A stretch of DNA of 64,000 nucleotides from Plantibacter sp035576025 (GCF_050613355.1 NZ_CP159618.1:4588001-4652000), one strand, 5' to 3'; positions 35,901 to 43,691 are shown, numbered from the stretch's first letter. The notes: generated by a model from the letters alone, not told the origin. Translations and numbers: made by a program.

Positions 35901-36432
35901 TACTGATCGCTCCGTCGCCGAGGATCAGGTCGACGTGGTCGTCGACGGGGATGCCCGCCGTGCGCAGCTGCTCGACGTAGGCGGCGAGCTGCAGGAGCGC
36001 GGTGACCTTGGGAGAGCGCGCGAGCTTGGTGTCCTGCACGCGGTAGCGACCGTCCGGGCGGCGGACGATGAAGTCTGCGAAGCCGATGAACGAGCCGTCG
36101 AAGAACGCGGCCTGGAAGACGACCGGGGTTTCGGATCGGAACGCCTCGACGGTCGTGGCGACGGCTGCTGCGAGCGCCTCCGCATCTCGGACGTCCGGTC
36201 GGTCGAGCTCGACGACCCCTGCGCCGAACTCGGCGCGGTATGACTCGAGTACACGCAGTTCGTGTTGGTCGCCGAGCTTCGAGGTGCGCATGAGCATCTC
36301 GTCCTCCGGCTCGACGAGCTTGTCGATGCGGCCGAGCTTCGCATCGATGCCGCGCAGGAAGGCGAACTCGCAGAAGGAGGCGTTCGAGAGGTCGCTCGCG
36401 CTCGTGATGGCGGAACCGTCGAGGAGGAACAT
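32893..36432 (-). CDS. TM0106-type RecB-like nuclease fused to a helicase
   Basis: About 1179 residues. N-terminal: a RecB-like nuclease, with YRVQDTKLARSPK near residue 130 (the D...K of PD-(D/E)XK) and four Cys at an RxxxCxxCxxC-like site near residue 220 (GRCAHCDAEI). Middle: an RNase-H-like YprB domain from about residue 330 (FFDFEGDP, MHVYHYAAYERTHLL). C-terminal: a superfamily 1 helicase with Walker A VQGPPGTGKTYVASH near 805, Walker B LLVVDEAGQFSL and VDKFQGQEAVVAIVSL near 1105. ATG at 36432 is preferred; the frame is open to 36627. It likely works in DNA repair or restriction, but its pathway is not known. Confidence 0.85.
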   Translation of the reverse strand: MFLLDGSAITSASDLSNASFCEFAFLRGIDAKLGRIDKLVEPEDEMLMRTSKLGDQHELRVLESYRAEFGAGVVELDRPDVRDAEALAAAVATTVEAFRSETPVVFQAAFFDGSFIGFADFIVRRPDGRYRVQDTKLARSPKVTALLQLAAYVEQLRTAGIPVDDHVDLILGDGAISTHAVEDILPVYRRRRARLLQIVAERLAADGPVRWGDQRYSVCGRCAHCDAEITSTRDVLLVAGLRLTQRDRLLAAGITTIDELAAVTLTGSSTSTNARHAHPSEAAGTIDGISEATLAGLREQAQLQLETPSATGVPPFHVHDAVGFGLLPEPNPGDVFFDFEGDPLYTEGEPGDARRGDRTRWGIDYLFGLVDTDGVFRSWWAHDFHEERVALIAFLDYLAARRAEFPGMHVYHYAAYERTHLLSLAARHGYGEDIIDDLLREAVLFDLYPFVRKTVRVGSRSYSIKKLEPLYMGDDHRDSDVTNAAASITEYAEARELFRSGDAALVAQGEHKLAEIAEYNEYDCESTRRLRNWLLALGEERGVLPGTYVNDAPEPLIDEPTPLHDALSALAGDPLDPERSDDSTAYALAAAAIDYHRREHKSFWQEHFSRLIAAPDEWEDTRNVFAVTSGQVERDWFREGRQRSDRRHVRLFGRWAPGSSVKVGGDPFAVYEYPGPFTLPRAEPGSRPAGQISILEVGDDGSVLIQETLKADREPYSELPSALTPSPPPRPGTQVDAIAEWGQAIVDAEPEWPRDGVVDILRRRPPRTRSGVPLPHHGDTQTIDDVTAALLDLDDSALAVQGPPGTGKTYVASHVIATLVQRHGWRIGVVAQSHDVVENLLERIVKAGLPPVFVAKTLRSGADPDADRAYTILPSNGHAAFLAEQPGGLVIGGTAWDFRNPNRFARRALDLLVVDEAGQFSLAYTIAASVAARNLLLLGDPQQLPQVSQGTHPEPIDTSALGFVADGRDVLPDDLGYFLHETWRMDAAVTSPVSKLSYAGELRSAAATAERHLSGHRAGLHIVEVHHSGHATSSPEEAERVVDIVRSTLGLLWTDPGAGRDADALTEADIIVVCPYNAHVGAVREALDDAGLETVRVGTVDKFQGQEAVVAIVSLAASSPAEVPRGMSFLLMKNRLNVGISRAQWAAFLVYSPALTEYLPTTPEGVAELSAFIRLVDGD

Positions 36433-36644
36433 CGGTGCGGTGGCGCCTTTCCGTACAGCCGCGAGGGCACGGCTGCTCGGGCCCTCGATCGCTGTCAGTC
36501 TGGCATGCACCACTGACCTGGGCTCCGCCTCGGCGCACATCCTGCACGACCACTCGTCCGCGTTGCCTGTGGAGGACGGTCGATGCCGATCGCATAGCCT
36601 GGAGCACGACACGGCTGGGCGGCGCACGGCGAAGGGACAGCACC

Positions 36645-37037
36645 ATGTTCACCACGATCGAGGTCGTCGCAGGCGTCGCGACCGATGGCGACACGGTGTT
36701 CGCGTGCCGACGCTCGCCGGAACGATCCGCTGGCGGCCGATGGGAGTTCCCCGGTGGCAAGGTCGAGCCGGGGGAGACGCCGGAACGGGCCCTTGCACGC
36801 GAGCTGCGCGAGGAGCTCGATGCGGAGGTCGTCGTCGGACCCCTCCTCGACCGATCGGTCGTCACGGTCGGCGAACTCCAGGTCGACCTCTCGTGCTATG
36901 CCGTGTCCTTCCGCGGCGAACCGCCCGTCAGCAGCACCGACCACGACCGGCTCCGCTGGGTCGCGCGGACGGAACTCGCTGAGCTCGACTGGGCCGCCCC
37001 GGACCTCCCGATGGTCCGCATCCTCACCAACGCGTGA
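36645..37037 (+). CDS. MutT-type NUDIX hydrolase (8-oxo-dGTP diphosphatase type)
   Basis: 130 residues. The NUDIX box is GGKVEPGETPERALARELREEL, with the G-x5-E-x7-REUxEE pattern complete; the residue at the usual Gly after EEL is Asp. WEFPGGK is the MutT-like lead-in. The ATG at 36645 has gaaggga upstream. It lies divergently from the large nuclease/helicase gene. Likely role: sanitising oxidised nucleotides such as 8-oxo-dGTP; the substrate is assigned by similarity only. Confidence 0.88.
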   Translation: MFTTIEVVAGVATDGDTVFACRRSPERSAGGRWEFPGGKVEPGETPERALARELREELDAEVVVGPLLDRSVVTVGELQVDLSCYAVSFRGEPPVSSTDHDRLRWVARTELAELDWAAPDLPMVRILTNA

Positions 37038-37097
37038 TGTGACGGTGCGTCCCGACCAGCATCGTCATGCTGTTTCGCGGACCCGCGCCTCGACGCG

Positions 37098-37955
37098 TCA
37101 GGGCACCCGGAGCGGGATCCGCGCGAGCGTGCGTCCGCTGAGGACGAGATCGTCGTTGGTGGTGGTGACAGCGAGTTCGGTCACCGTCCACTCGAACAGC
37201 GTGACGCGCTCCCACCGCTGCAGGAACGCCGCGAGCGCAGCCGTCTCGTCGATGTCGAGTTCGTCGCGGAAGTGGTGCAGTCCGACACCGACGAGCGGTG
37301 TGGAGCGCCCACCGACCGCCTCCTGGATCGGGGCGAACGCCTCTGCACACGCCGGGAGATAACAGCGTCCACGGTTGAAACCGCCGATGACGGGGCCCGC
37401 GAGTCGCGCTCGGAACGGCTCGAACGCGCCGACGGTGCCGCGCAACCGGTGGAGGAGGTCGTCGGAGCTGTCGACGGAGGCGAGGGTCGCGTGGAGGCGA
37501 TGCGCCCTGCGCAGCTCGATGCCCCGCGCGAGTTTGTGGGCGAACGGCGCCGAAGCGAGGTCTGCCTCGTAGCTCAGGAAGATCGGATCGACGAAGAGCC
37601 GCTCCACCGGAACGGGTACGACGACGGCGACACGCGGCTCCGCATACCTGCCGTCGCGGTAGACGCCGTCGGGGCTCGCGGCGAGCGCGAGTGGATGATC
37701 ACGGTCGATCAACGGCAACTGGGCGAACCGGTAGCGCTCGTCGAACGTGAGCGCATCGCCCGGGGCGAACGTCGACCGTACACCGTCCCACGCACCCATC
37801 GGGCGATCCGCAGGTGGTTCCGAGTCGGACGCCGTGTCGCCTCGCTGGGGTGCTTCCGGCGGTTTCCGCACCGCCTGCAGTCGCCCGAGCCCCAACCGGA
37901 AGACCCGCTGCGGCGCGACGATCGGCGTTCCGGCTGCGCCGGCGGGGGAGAGCAT
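37098..37955 (-). CDS. Conserved protein of unknown function
   Basis: 285 residues, no signal peptide or membrane helix. The first 60 residues are variable and Pro/Ala-rich. The rest has conserved-looking segments: TFDERYRFAQLPLIDRDHPLA, ERLFVDPIFLSYEADLAS, ARGIELRRAHRLHATLASVD, GGFNRGRCYLPA and VGVGLHHFRDELDI. One H-x-T (LHATL) recalls 2H phosphoesterases, but a second HxT pair is not obvious, so I do not assign that family. It converges on the NUDIX gene. Confidence 0.5.
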   Translation of the reverse strand: MLSPAGAAGTPIVAPQRVFRLGLGRLQAVRKPPEAPQRGDTASDSEPPADRPMGAWDGVRSTFAPGDALTFDERYRFAQLPLIDRDHPLALAASPDGVYRDGRYAEPRVAVVVPVPVERLFVDPIFLSYEADLASAPFAHKLARGIELRRAHRLHATLASVDSSDDLLHRLRGTVGAFEPFRARLAGPVIGGFNRGRCYLPACAEAFAPIQEAVGGRSTPLVGVGLHHFRDELDIDETAALAAFLQRWERVTLFEWTVTELAVTTTNDDLVLSGRTLARIPLRVP

Positions 37956-38155
37956 GAGGCGAGGCTAGTGGAGTCGATGACCCCTGACGTCGGGGACACC
38001 CCCCAATCAGGTGATTGCCTCACTTATTTTCACTCAGTGGCTTTCGGCGGCCTTCCAGGACCCACAAAACGGGAAGCGATCATTCGGAACTCCGTCTCGA
38101 ACCCACAGACGACGGTCACCAGACGCCAGCTGCACCCCACACCTGTCGTCCTCCC

Positions 38156-38215
38156 CCAGCGCGGTGCGCTGGACCGAGCGCGCCCCACTGGCGCGAGCGC
38201 GCCTCTCCGGAGGCC
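38156..38215. repeat. Left half of a long interrupted palindrome flanking the IS
   Basis: About 60 bases that include ccagcgc-ggt-gcgctgg (38156-38172) and end ccggaggcc at the IS boundary. The right half is an inverted near-copy at 39623-39688. When the IS and one copy of its 4-base target duplication are removed, the halves join at a perfect 16-base palindrome, tccggaggcctccgga. It is probably the terminator of the MFS gene. Confidence 0.65.
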
Positions 38216-38221
38216 TGTGAA

Positions 38222-38290
38222 GTCTCAGGACATCGTGGACACTTCTGTCTCAGGACTTCGTGGACAGTGTGTCTCAGGAGTTCGTGGACA
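38222..38290. repeat. Three subterminal copies of a 20-base motif at the left IS end
   Basis: gtctcaggacttcgtggaca or a near-copy at 38222-38241 (one change), 38247-38266 and 38271-38290 (one change), spaced 25 and 24 bases. They are presumed transposase-binding sites. The likely promoter for the transposase would lie in or just after this block. Confidence 0.75.
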
Positions 38291-38310
38291 CTTCCGCGGT
38301 TCGGTGGAGC

Positions 38311-39561
38311 ATGTCGATACCGAAGCGTCCATCTCCGAAGGTTCGTTTGCTCGTGGCATCGTGGCCTGATGATGCGGGCCGGGGTGCGGTCTCGGCGTTC
38401 TGCGAGGAGCATGGTGTTTCGCGGTCTTGGTTCTACAAGATCCGCGCCCGGGCTGCGGCAGATGGTGTGTTCGAGGTCGTCGCTCCGACATCCACGAGGC
38501 CTCGGTCGAGTCCGGCTCGGACGAGCGACGAGATCGTCGATCTCGCCATCAGTGTTCGGGCGCGATTGCGTGCAGAGGGGTGGGATTTCGGCCCGTTGAG
38601 TGTGATCGCGAGGTTGCGGCGGATGGGCTTCCAGGAGTTGCCCTCACGGGCCACCTTGGCGCGGATCTTCGTTCGTGCGGGCGTGGTCGAGGCGGAGCCT
38701 CGGAAGCGGCCCCGGAGCGCGTTTCGTCGGTTCGTCTATCCAGCCCCGAACTGTTTGTGGCAAATCGATGCAACCGAGTGGACGCTTACTGACGGTTCGC
38801 TCTGCACGATCTTCCAGATCATCGACGATCATTCCCGTCTCGCGCTCGCGTCGTTGGTCGCCCGGGCAGAGACCGGAGAGGCTGCATTGCGTGTCGTGAC
38901 CCAGGCGATCAACCATCACGGAGCACCACAGAAGTTCCTGTCAGACAATGGTGTCGCGTTCAATCCCACGCGTCGGGGGCATTCCAACCAGCTCATCGAT
39001 TACCTCGCCTCGCTCGGCGTCGAGACGATCACGGGGAAGCCCTACAAACCCACCACGCAAGGCAAGAACGAACGCTTCCACCGCACACTGCACCGCTTCC
39101 TCAACGCCAAACCGCCAGCCGCGACGATCGAGGAACTGCAAACCCTCGTGAACGTCTTCGACGTGTCCTACAACACGCTCCGCGAACACCAATCGCTCAC
39201 CGACCGGCAAACCCCGAAAGAGGCCTGGGATCGCACCCCGGCTGCCCCGTCACCGACCCCGCAACCCACCGCGATCGAGATCCACGCCGCCCGCAACGCC
39301 CTCACAGCCCTACCACCCGGCGAAGCTGAATGTGTTGTCACGTCAGGCGGCAGAACCTACCTCCTCGGTCGCACGTTCCGCCCCGGGACAGCATTCATCG
39401 GTCACACCGTCCACGCGATCTGGGACGCTCAGCAGATCACGTTCTACGACCACCACGGCACCATGATCCGCACCCAACCCATGCCATCACGCAACGAAGG
39501 CCGCCCCGCCCACGGCCGAACACGAACGACCAAGAACAGCGTTGTGTCCACGAAGTCCTGA
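38311..39561 (+). CDS. IS481-family transposase
   Basis: About 416 residues. The N-terminal HTH is AVSAFCEEHGVSRSWFYKIRARA. A second DNA-binding region follows before the rve integrase core. DDE residues are Asp in LWQIDATEW, Asp in FLSDNGVAF and Glu in GKNERFHRTLHRFL. The typical end of the core is YNTLREHQSL. The C-terminal 100 residues vary among IS481 members. ATG at 38311 has GGTGGAG upstream; the longer GTG at 38260 lies in the repeat. The last codons (VSTKS-stop) are formed by the right-end repeat. Confidence 0.9.
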   Translation: MSIPKRPSPKVRLLVASWPDDAGRGAVSAFCEEHGVSRSWFYKIRARAAADGVFEVVAPTSTRPRSSPARTSDEIVDLAISVRARLRAEGWDFGPLSVIARLRRMGFQELPSRATLARIFVRAGVVEAEPRKRPRSAFRRFVYPAPNCLWQIDATEWTLTDGSLCTIFQIIDDHSRLALASLVARAETGEAALRVVTQAINHHGAPQKFLSDNGVAFNPTRRGHSNQLIDYLASLGVETITGKPYKPTTQGKNERFHRTLHRFLNAKPPAATIEELQTLVNVFDVSYNTLREHQSLTDRQTPKEAWDRTPAAPSPTPQPTAIEIHAARNALTALPPGEAECVVTSGGRTYLLGRTFRPGTAFIGHTVHAIWDAQQITFYDHHGTMIRTQPMPSRNEGRPAHGRTRTTKNSVVSTKS

Positions 39562-39616
39562 GACAGAGAAGTGTCCACGAAGTCCTGAGACAGAAGTGTC
39601 CACGAAGTCCTGAGAC
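39545..39616. repeat. Three subterminal copies of the 20-base motif at the right IS end
   Basis: tgtccacgaagtcctgagac at 39545-39564, 39572-39591 and 39597-39616, the reverse complement of the left-end motif, spaced 27 and 25 bases and all identical. The transposase stop codon falls inside the first copy. Confidence 0.75.
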
Positions 39617-39622
39617 ATCACA

Positions 39623-39688
39623 GGCCTCCGGACGGTAGCGCTCGCGTCAGTAGCCCGCGGCGCGTCCAGCGCACCGCGCTGGCAGGGA
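39623..39688. repeat. Right half of the long palindrome that the IS interrupted
   Basis: Begins ggcctccgg next to the IS and includes the inner hairpin ccagcgc-acc-gcgctgg at 39666-39682. It is the reverse-complement near-copy of 38156-38215; the middle part is imperfect. It ends about 24 bases before the MFS stop, so the uninterrupted element was probably that gene's terminator. Confidence 0.65.
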
Positions 39689-39711
39689 GGCAGGAGGGGG
39701 ACAGGTGTTGG

Positions 39712-41175
39712 CTAGGTGGTCGCGGCGAGTTTGCGTGAACGGGTGTCGAGGAAGGCGAACAGGAGCGCGACCACGACGAAGCCGATCGTCACGAGCGTGC
39801 TGTTGCGGTAGGCGTCGTGATAGACGGCGAGCGACGCATCCGCCGAGGCGCCGTCGTTCTCCGAGTACACCGTCGCGTAGAACGTCGCGGTCGCCGCCGC
39901 GAGGCCCACCGCCGTTCCGATGCGCTGGCCGAGCTGACCGATCGACCCGGCGACACCACCGGACGACACCGGGATGTCCGCGAGCATGAGCGTCTGGTTG
40001 GGGGAGATCACCGCACCACCGCCGATACCGGCGAGCAGCATCGCAGCCCCCATCGCATACGGCGTGATCTCCGGGGGAGTGATGAACGCGAGCAGCGAGT
40101 TCAGACTGAAGCCGATGACCACGAGGATGAGCCCACCGACCACGAGCGGCCGCCCGAGACGATCGACCACACGCCCGCTCAACCAGGAGCTCACCGCGGA
40201 GGCCAGCGCGAACGGGATCGTGATCATGCCGGCGAACACCGGTTCGAGCCCGAGCCCCTGCTGGACGAACAGGGTCAGGGTGAGGAACGTCGCCGGCATC
40301 GCCGCGAAGTAGGTCGTCGAGATGAGGACGCCGTTGCGATAGCTGCCCAGCTTGAACAACGAGAAGTCGACGACGGGAGACTTCCCCGAGCGCTGGTACC
40401 GCCCCTCCCACCAGGCGAAGAGTCCAGCGAACACCGCGAAGGCGACGAGCAGCCACCAGCGCGCAGGGTTGTCGCTCGGTGAACCGGTCGTCAGCACGAA
40501 CGGCAGCATGAGCGACAGGACCGCAAGCCCGAGGAACAGGATGCCGACGGGGTCGAGGGAACCGGCGCCGGAGGCATGAGGCTGCTGTTTCGGAAGGAGG
40601 CGCGCGGCGATCGGCAACAGGATGATCGCGAGCGGCACGTTCATCCAGAACAGGAGCGTCCAACCGTTCTCCGGTCCTCCGATGGCGATGAGTAGACCAC
40701 CGAGTGTCGGCCCGAACGCCGTCGAGAGGCCGATGATCGCGCCGAACAGCCCGAACGCGCGCCCTCGCTCCTTGCCGACGAACAGCTGCTGGATGAGCCC
40801 GATGACCTGCGGCATGAGCAGCCCCGCGGCGACACCCTGCAGGATCCGTCCGCCGATGAGGATGCCGATGCTCGGTGCGATGGCGCAGACGAGGCTCGCG
40901 GCACCGAACACGCTCAGGCCGATCATGAACATCCGGCGACGCGAGTGGAGGTCGCCGTAGCGACCAGCCGGGACGAGGATCAGACCGAAGGCCAACGCGT
41001 ACCCGGCGACGATGAGCTGCAGGTCGGTCGGGCCGGCACCGAGCGCCTTCTCGATCGACGGGAGGCCGACGTTCACCTTCGACAGGTCGAGGATCGTGAG
41101 GGCTGCAACCGACACGCAGATGGCGAACGCGCGCCACTTCGTACGGTCGTCGTGGGCGGTTCGCTCGTCAGTCAT
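39712..41175 (-). CDS. MFS transporter, DHA2-type drug exporter
   Basis: About 487 residues, probably 14 membrane helices. N-terminal landmarks are ILDLSKVNVGLPSIEKALG (motif D1), AGRYGDLHSRRRMFM (motif A) and GRILQGVAAGLLMPQVIG (motif B). FGLFGAIIGLSTAFGPTLGGLL is motif C, the antiporter signature. A large loop in the middle and a last helix close the protein. ATG at 41175 is preferred to 41211. It likely exports drugs or other small molecules using proton antiport; the substrate is unknown. Its 3' end faces the IS. Confidence 0.9.
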   Translation of the reverse strand: MTDERTAHDDRTKWRAFAICVSVAALTILDLSKVNVGLPSIEKALGAGPTDLQLIVAGYALAFGLILVPAGRYGDLHSRRRMFMIGLSVFGAASLVCAIAPSIGILIGGRILQGVAAGLLMPQVIGLIQQLFVGKERGRAFGLFGAIIGLSTAFGPTLGGLLIAIGGPENGWTLLFWMNVPLAIILLPIAARLLPKQQPHASGAGSLDPVGILFLGLAVLSLMLPFVLTTGSPSDNPARWWLLVAFAVFAGLFAWWEGRYQRSGKSPVVDFSLFKLGSYRNGVLISTTYFAAMPATFLTLTLFVQQGLGLEPVFAGMITIPFALASAVSSWLSGRVVDRLGRPLVVGGLILVVIGFSLNSLLAFITPPEITPYAMGAAMLLAGIGGGAVISPNQTLMLADIPVSSGGVAGSIGQLGQRIGTAVGLAAATATFYATVYSENDGASADASLAVYHDAYRNSTLVTIGFVVVALLFAFLDTRSRKLAATT

Positions 41176-41316
41176 CCTGTCCAGCCTATGCCCGCATCTG
41201 CGCTGATTCACCGCTTCCAGAGCGCGAATTCATGGATCTGCAACGATTTCGAAACCACAGAACGACCCCAGACGATGACGGGACACCGCCCACGGGACTA
41301 CGCTCGGAAGATGCAC

Positions 41317-41946
41317 ATGGATGCCCCTCGCGGGCTGCAGGACCCGGACGAACTGGCCGAACGACACCGCATGCTGGCCGAATCGCCGGCTCTCGCGCCC
41401 CTGCGCGACTGGGCGGACGCGATGATCACCCGTCGCGGCCGCCGGCAAGCGGACCTCGTTCTGCCACTGGTCGACCCGGCCGATGCAGCCATCAACGCGA
41501 AGACCCTGATCCTCCTCGACGCCCCTGGAACGCTCGGCCCGGACAGCCTTGACGCACCCGGATCGGGCTTCGCCTCGGTCGACAACGACGACCCCATCGC
41601 CGAGAGTCTCTGGAATCTCCGCAACGACATCGGCTTCGGCGACGTCATGGTGTGGAACATCGTGCCGTGGTACCTGAGCGCCGGCCGCAAGAAGCCCAAC
41701 GCACCGGAGGTCGCCCAGGGCGCCATGGAGCTGCGTGCCCTGCTCCCGCTCCTCCGCAACCTCCGCGTCGTCGTCCTCTGCGGTCCGCACGCGCAGGATG
41801 GCTGGTGGAAGCATGTCGAACCATTGCTCGGGAACACCTACAGCGCATTCAACGCACCGCACCCGTCGCCGCTGTCACTGAAGCAGCCGGGCCGCCGCGA
41901 GGAGATCGAGAAGGTCTTCGCCCGTGCCAAGCAGGTCGCCGGCTAG
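41317..41946 (+). CDS. Uracil-DNA glycosylase-like protein
   Basis: 209 residues. ETLWNLRN and VMVWNIVPWYL lie where UDG-fold proteins have the catalytic-loop region, and FNAPHPSPLSL provides the HPSP-type C-terminal motif that contacts the minor groove. VVVLCGPHAQDGW is the strand before it. The usual GQDPYH motif is replaced (LILLDAPGTLG), as in several actinobacterial UDG-superfamily members. ATG at 41317 is chosen because GGAAG lies six bases upstream; ATG at 41311 is also in frame. It could excise damaged bases, but activity is not assured. Confidence 0.65.
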   Translation: MDAPRGLQDPDELAERHRMLAESPALAPLRDWADAMITRRGRRQADLVLPLVDPADAAINAKTLILLDAPGTLGPDSLDAPGSGFASVDNDDPIAESLWNLRNDIGFGDVMVWNIVPWYLSAGRKKPNAPEVAQGAMELRALLPLLRNLRVVVLCGPHAQDGWWKHVEPLLGNTYSAFNAPHPSPLSLKQPGRREEIEKVFARAKQVAG

Positions 41947-41963
41947 CAGCAGGATCCTTCGAC

Positions 41964-41997
41964 GCAACCCCCTCACCGGGAACGGTGAGGGGGTTGC
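41964..41997. terminator. Perfect 14-base hairpin after the UDG-like gene
   Basis: gcaaccccctcacc and its reverse complement around a 6-base loop, 17 bases after the UDG-like stop. No U tract. Likely terminator for that gene. Confidence 0.7.
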
Positions 41998-42056
41998 GTG
42001 CGTCACGGGGCCGGCGAGCGCCGCGGCGGCGGACCGACCGGCGTGCAGTCCGCCGG

Positions 42057-42103
42057 GCGCAGCAGCGGCCGCCGTTCAGACCGAACGGCGGCCGCTGCTG
42101 CGC
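42057..42103. terminator. Very stable 21-base hairpin between convergent genes
   Basis: Arms of 21 paired bases (42057-42077 and 42083-42103) with a 5-base loop. It ends 14 bases from the catalase stop and probably terminates that transcript. Together with the hairpin at 41964-41997 it separates two convergent genes. Confidence 0.7.
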
Positions 42104-42117
42104 TCCCTGTGCTCAGG

Positions 42118-43575
42118 TCAGACGAGCGGGGGCAGACCCGCTGAGACGCGAGCGCCGAGGGTGGGGTCGACTGCGGTCCAGTACGCGATGACGCGCGCGC
42201 GGAGTTCGGGTCGCGTCACCTTCGAGACGTGCCCCACGATGTTGCTGACGAGGCGGTCGCGTGCTGCGTCGTCGAGCACCTCGCGGACGAGTGTGCCGGC
42301 CTGACCGAAGTCGTCGTCTTCCGCGTGCAGTGTGGCTGCGCTCCGGGTCAGCTCGCCGTCGGACTGCCAACCGCCGCCCTCACCGGCACGGGCGGCGTCC
42401 GCGTGCGGACCGCCGACCGAGTTCGGTGCGTACACCGGGACGTCGGGGCCGTTGAAGTCCGAACGCATTGCGCCGTCCTTCGAGTAGCTGTTCACCGGTG
42501 CATGCGGGGCGTTGACCGGCAACTGCGCGTGGTTGGTGCCGACACGGTAGCGGTGGGCGTCCGCGTAGCTGAAGATGCGCGCGAGGAGCATCTTGTCGGG
42601 GCTGGCCGCGATGCCCGGCACGAAGTTCGACGGGGCGAAGGTCGCCTGTTCGATCTGCGCGAAGTAGTTGTCGGGGTTGCGGTCGAGCGTCATGGTGCCG
42701 ACCTCGATGAGTGGGTAGTCGCTGTGCGGCCACACCTTCGTGAGGTCGAACGGGTTGAAGCGGTACCCGGCCGCGTCGGCGTACGGCATCACCTGGACGG
42801 ACAGCGTCCAGCTCGGGTGGTCGCCGTTCGTGATGGCGGCGCTGAGGTCGGCGATGTGGAAGTCGGCGTCCTCCCCGGCGATCCTGTCGGCCTGGTCCTG
42901 TGTGAGGATCTCGATGCCCTGGTTGGTCTTGAAGTGGTACTTCACCCAGAACCGCTCGCCGGCCGCGTTGATCCACTGGTATGTGTGCGAGCCGAACCCG
43001 TCCATGTGGCGCCACGAACTCGGCAGACCGCGGTCTCCCATGAGCCAGGTGACCTGGTGCGCGCTCTCGGGGGAGAGGGTCCAGAAATCCCACTGCATGT
43101 CGTGGTTGCGCAGGTGAGTGCCCGGCAGGCGCTTCTGCGAGTGGATGAAGTCGGGGAACTTGATGCCGTCGCGGATGAAGAACACCGGAGTGTTGTTGCC
43201 GACGAGGTCATAGTTGCCCTCGCTCGTGTAGAACTTCAGCGCGAAGCCGCGCGGGTCGCGCCAGGTGTCAGGGCTGCCCTGCTCGCCGGCGACGGTGGAG
43301 AACCGCGCGAGCATCTCGGTCTCGACGCCGGGCTGGAACAGTGCGGCACGCGTGTACTGCGAGACGTCGCCGGTCGTGACGAAATGACCGAAGGCTCCGC
43401 CGCCCTTGGCGTGGACGACGCGCTCCGGCACCCGCTCACGGTTGAACTGGGCGAGCTTCTCGACGAGGTAGTGGTCGTGGAGGGCGATGGCCCCGTCGGC
43501 TCCGACGCTCTGCGAATGAGCGTCGCTGGCGACCGGTGCTCCGGTGTTGGTGGTCGTATAGCTGGTCTCGGACAG
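42118..43575 (-). CDS. katA: Catalase, clade 3 type, apparent CTG start
   Basis: 485-residue monofunctional heme catalase that removes hydrogen peroxide. ERVVHAKGGGAFG supplies the distal His; EGNYDLVGNNTPVFFIRDG the Asn and surrounding residues; RIFSYADAHRYRVG the proximal heme Tyr. The family sequence HDHYLVEKLAQFNRE lies upstream of the first in-frame ATG/GTG/TTG, which is GTG at 43431. The frame is open from a stop at about 43621 and contains no ATG, GTG or TTG above 43431. CTG at 43575 is directly preceded by GAGGAG and gives the normal N-terminus SETSYTTTNTG. It forms a likely operon with the fur gene upstream. Confidence 0.9.
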   Translation of the reverse strand: MSETSYTTTNTGAPVASDAHSQSVGADGAIALHDHYLVEKLAQFNRERVPERVVHAKGGGAFGHFVTTGDVSQYTRAALFQPGVETEMLARFSTVAGEQGSPDTWRDPRGFALKFYTSEGNYDLVGNNTPVFFIRDGIKFPDFIHSQKRLPGTHLRNHDMQWDFWTLSPESAHQVTWLMGDRGLPSSWRHMDGFGSHTYQWINAAGERFWVKYHFKTNQGIEILTQDQADRIAGEDADFHIADLSAAITNGDHPSWTLSVQVMPYADAAGYRFNPFDLTKVWPHSDYPLIEVGTMTLDRNPDNYFAQIEQATFAPSNFVPGIAASPDKMLLARIFSYADAHRYRVGTNHAQLPVNAPHAPVNSYSKDGAMRSDFNGPDVPVYAPNSVGGPHADAARAGEGGGWQSDGELTRSAATLHAEDDDFGQAGTLVREVLDDAARDRLVSNIVGHVSKVTRPELRARVIAYWTAVDPTLGARVSAGLPPLV

Positions 43576-43691
43576 GTCTCTCCTCGATGGTGGGGCTGGT
43601 GGGACGGTCGGATGGGTTCAGTGCCGACGCATGGGTATGCGGCAGCTGACGCACAGCGCGAACGCTGTCGTCGGGGCGGAGGTAAGCGGCG

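Larger units (their letters stand above)
38216..39622. mobile_element. IS481-family insertion sequence, complete
   Basis: 1407-base element beginning TGTGA and ending TCACA. The terminal inverted repeats agree over about 50 bases with few mismatches: left TGTGAAGTCTCAGGACATCG and right (reverse complement) TGTGATGTCTCAGGACTTCG. A 4-base direct repeat GGCC lies on each side (38212-38215 and 39623-39626). Each end carries three copies of a 20-base motif. One intact transposase gene fills the inside. TGT...ACA ends with short target duplications are typical of IS481. Full ends and an intact transposase suggest fairly recent arrival. Confidence 0.82.

Noticed and set aside
36433..36627. 65-residue N-terminal extension of the nuclease/helicase
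   Set aside because: Cys/Arg-rich and unlike the family; similarity begins at the ATG at 36432.
37956..38155. 200-base gap left of the IS-associated palindrome
   Set aside because: It may hold the promoter of the unknown gene at 37098-37955; no other feature could be supported.
40945..41310. Upstream extension of the UDG-like frame
   Set aside because: It overlaps the MFS gene start on the other strand; the ribosome site points to 41317.
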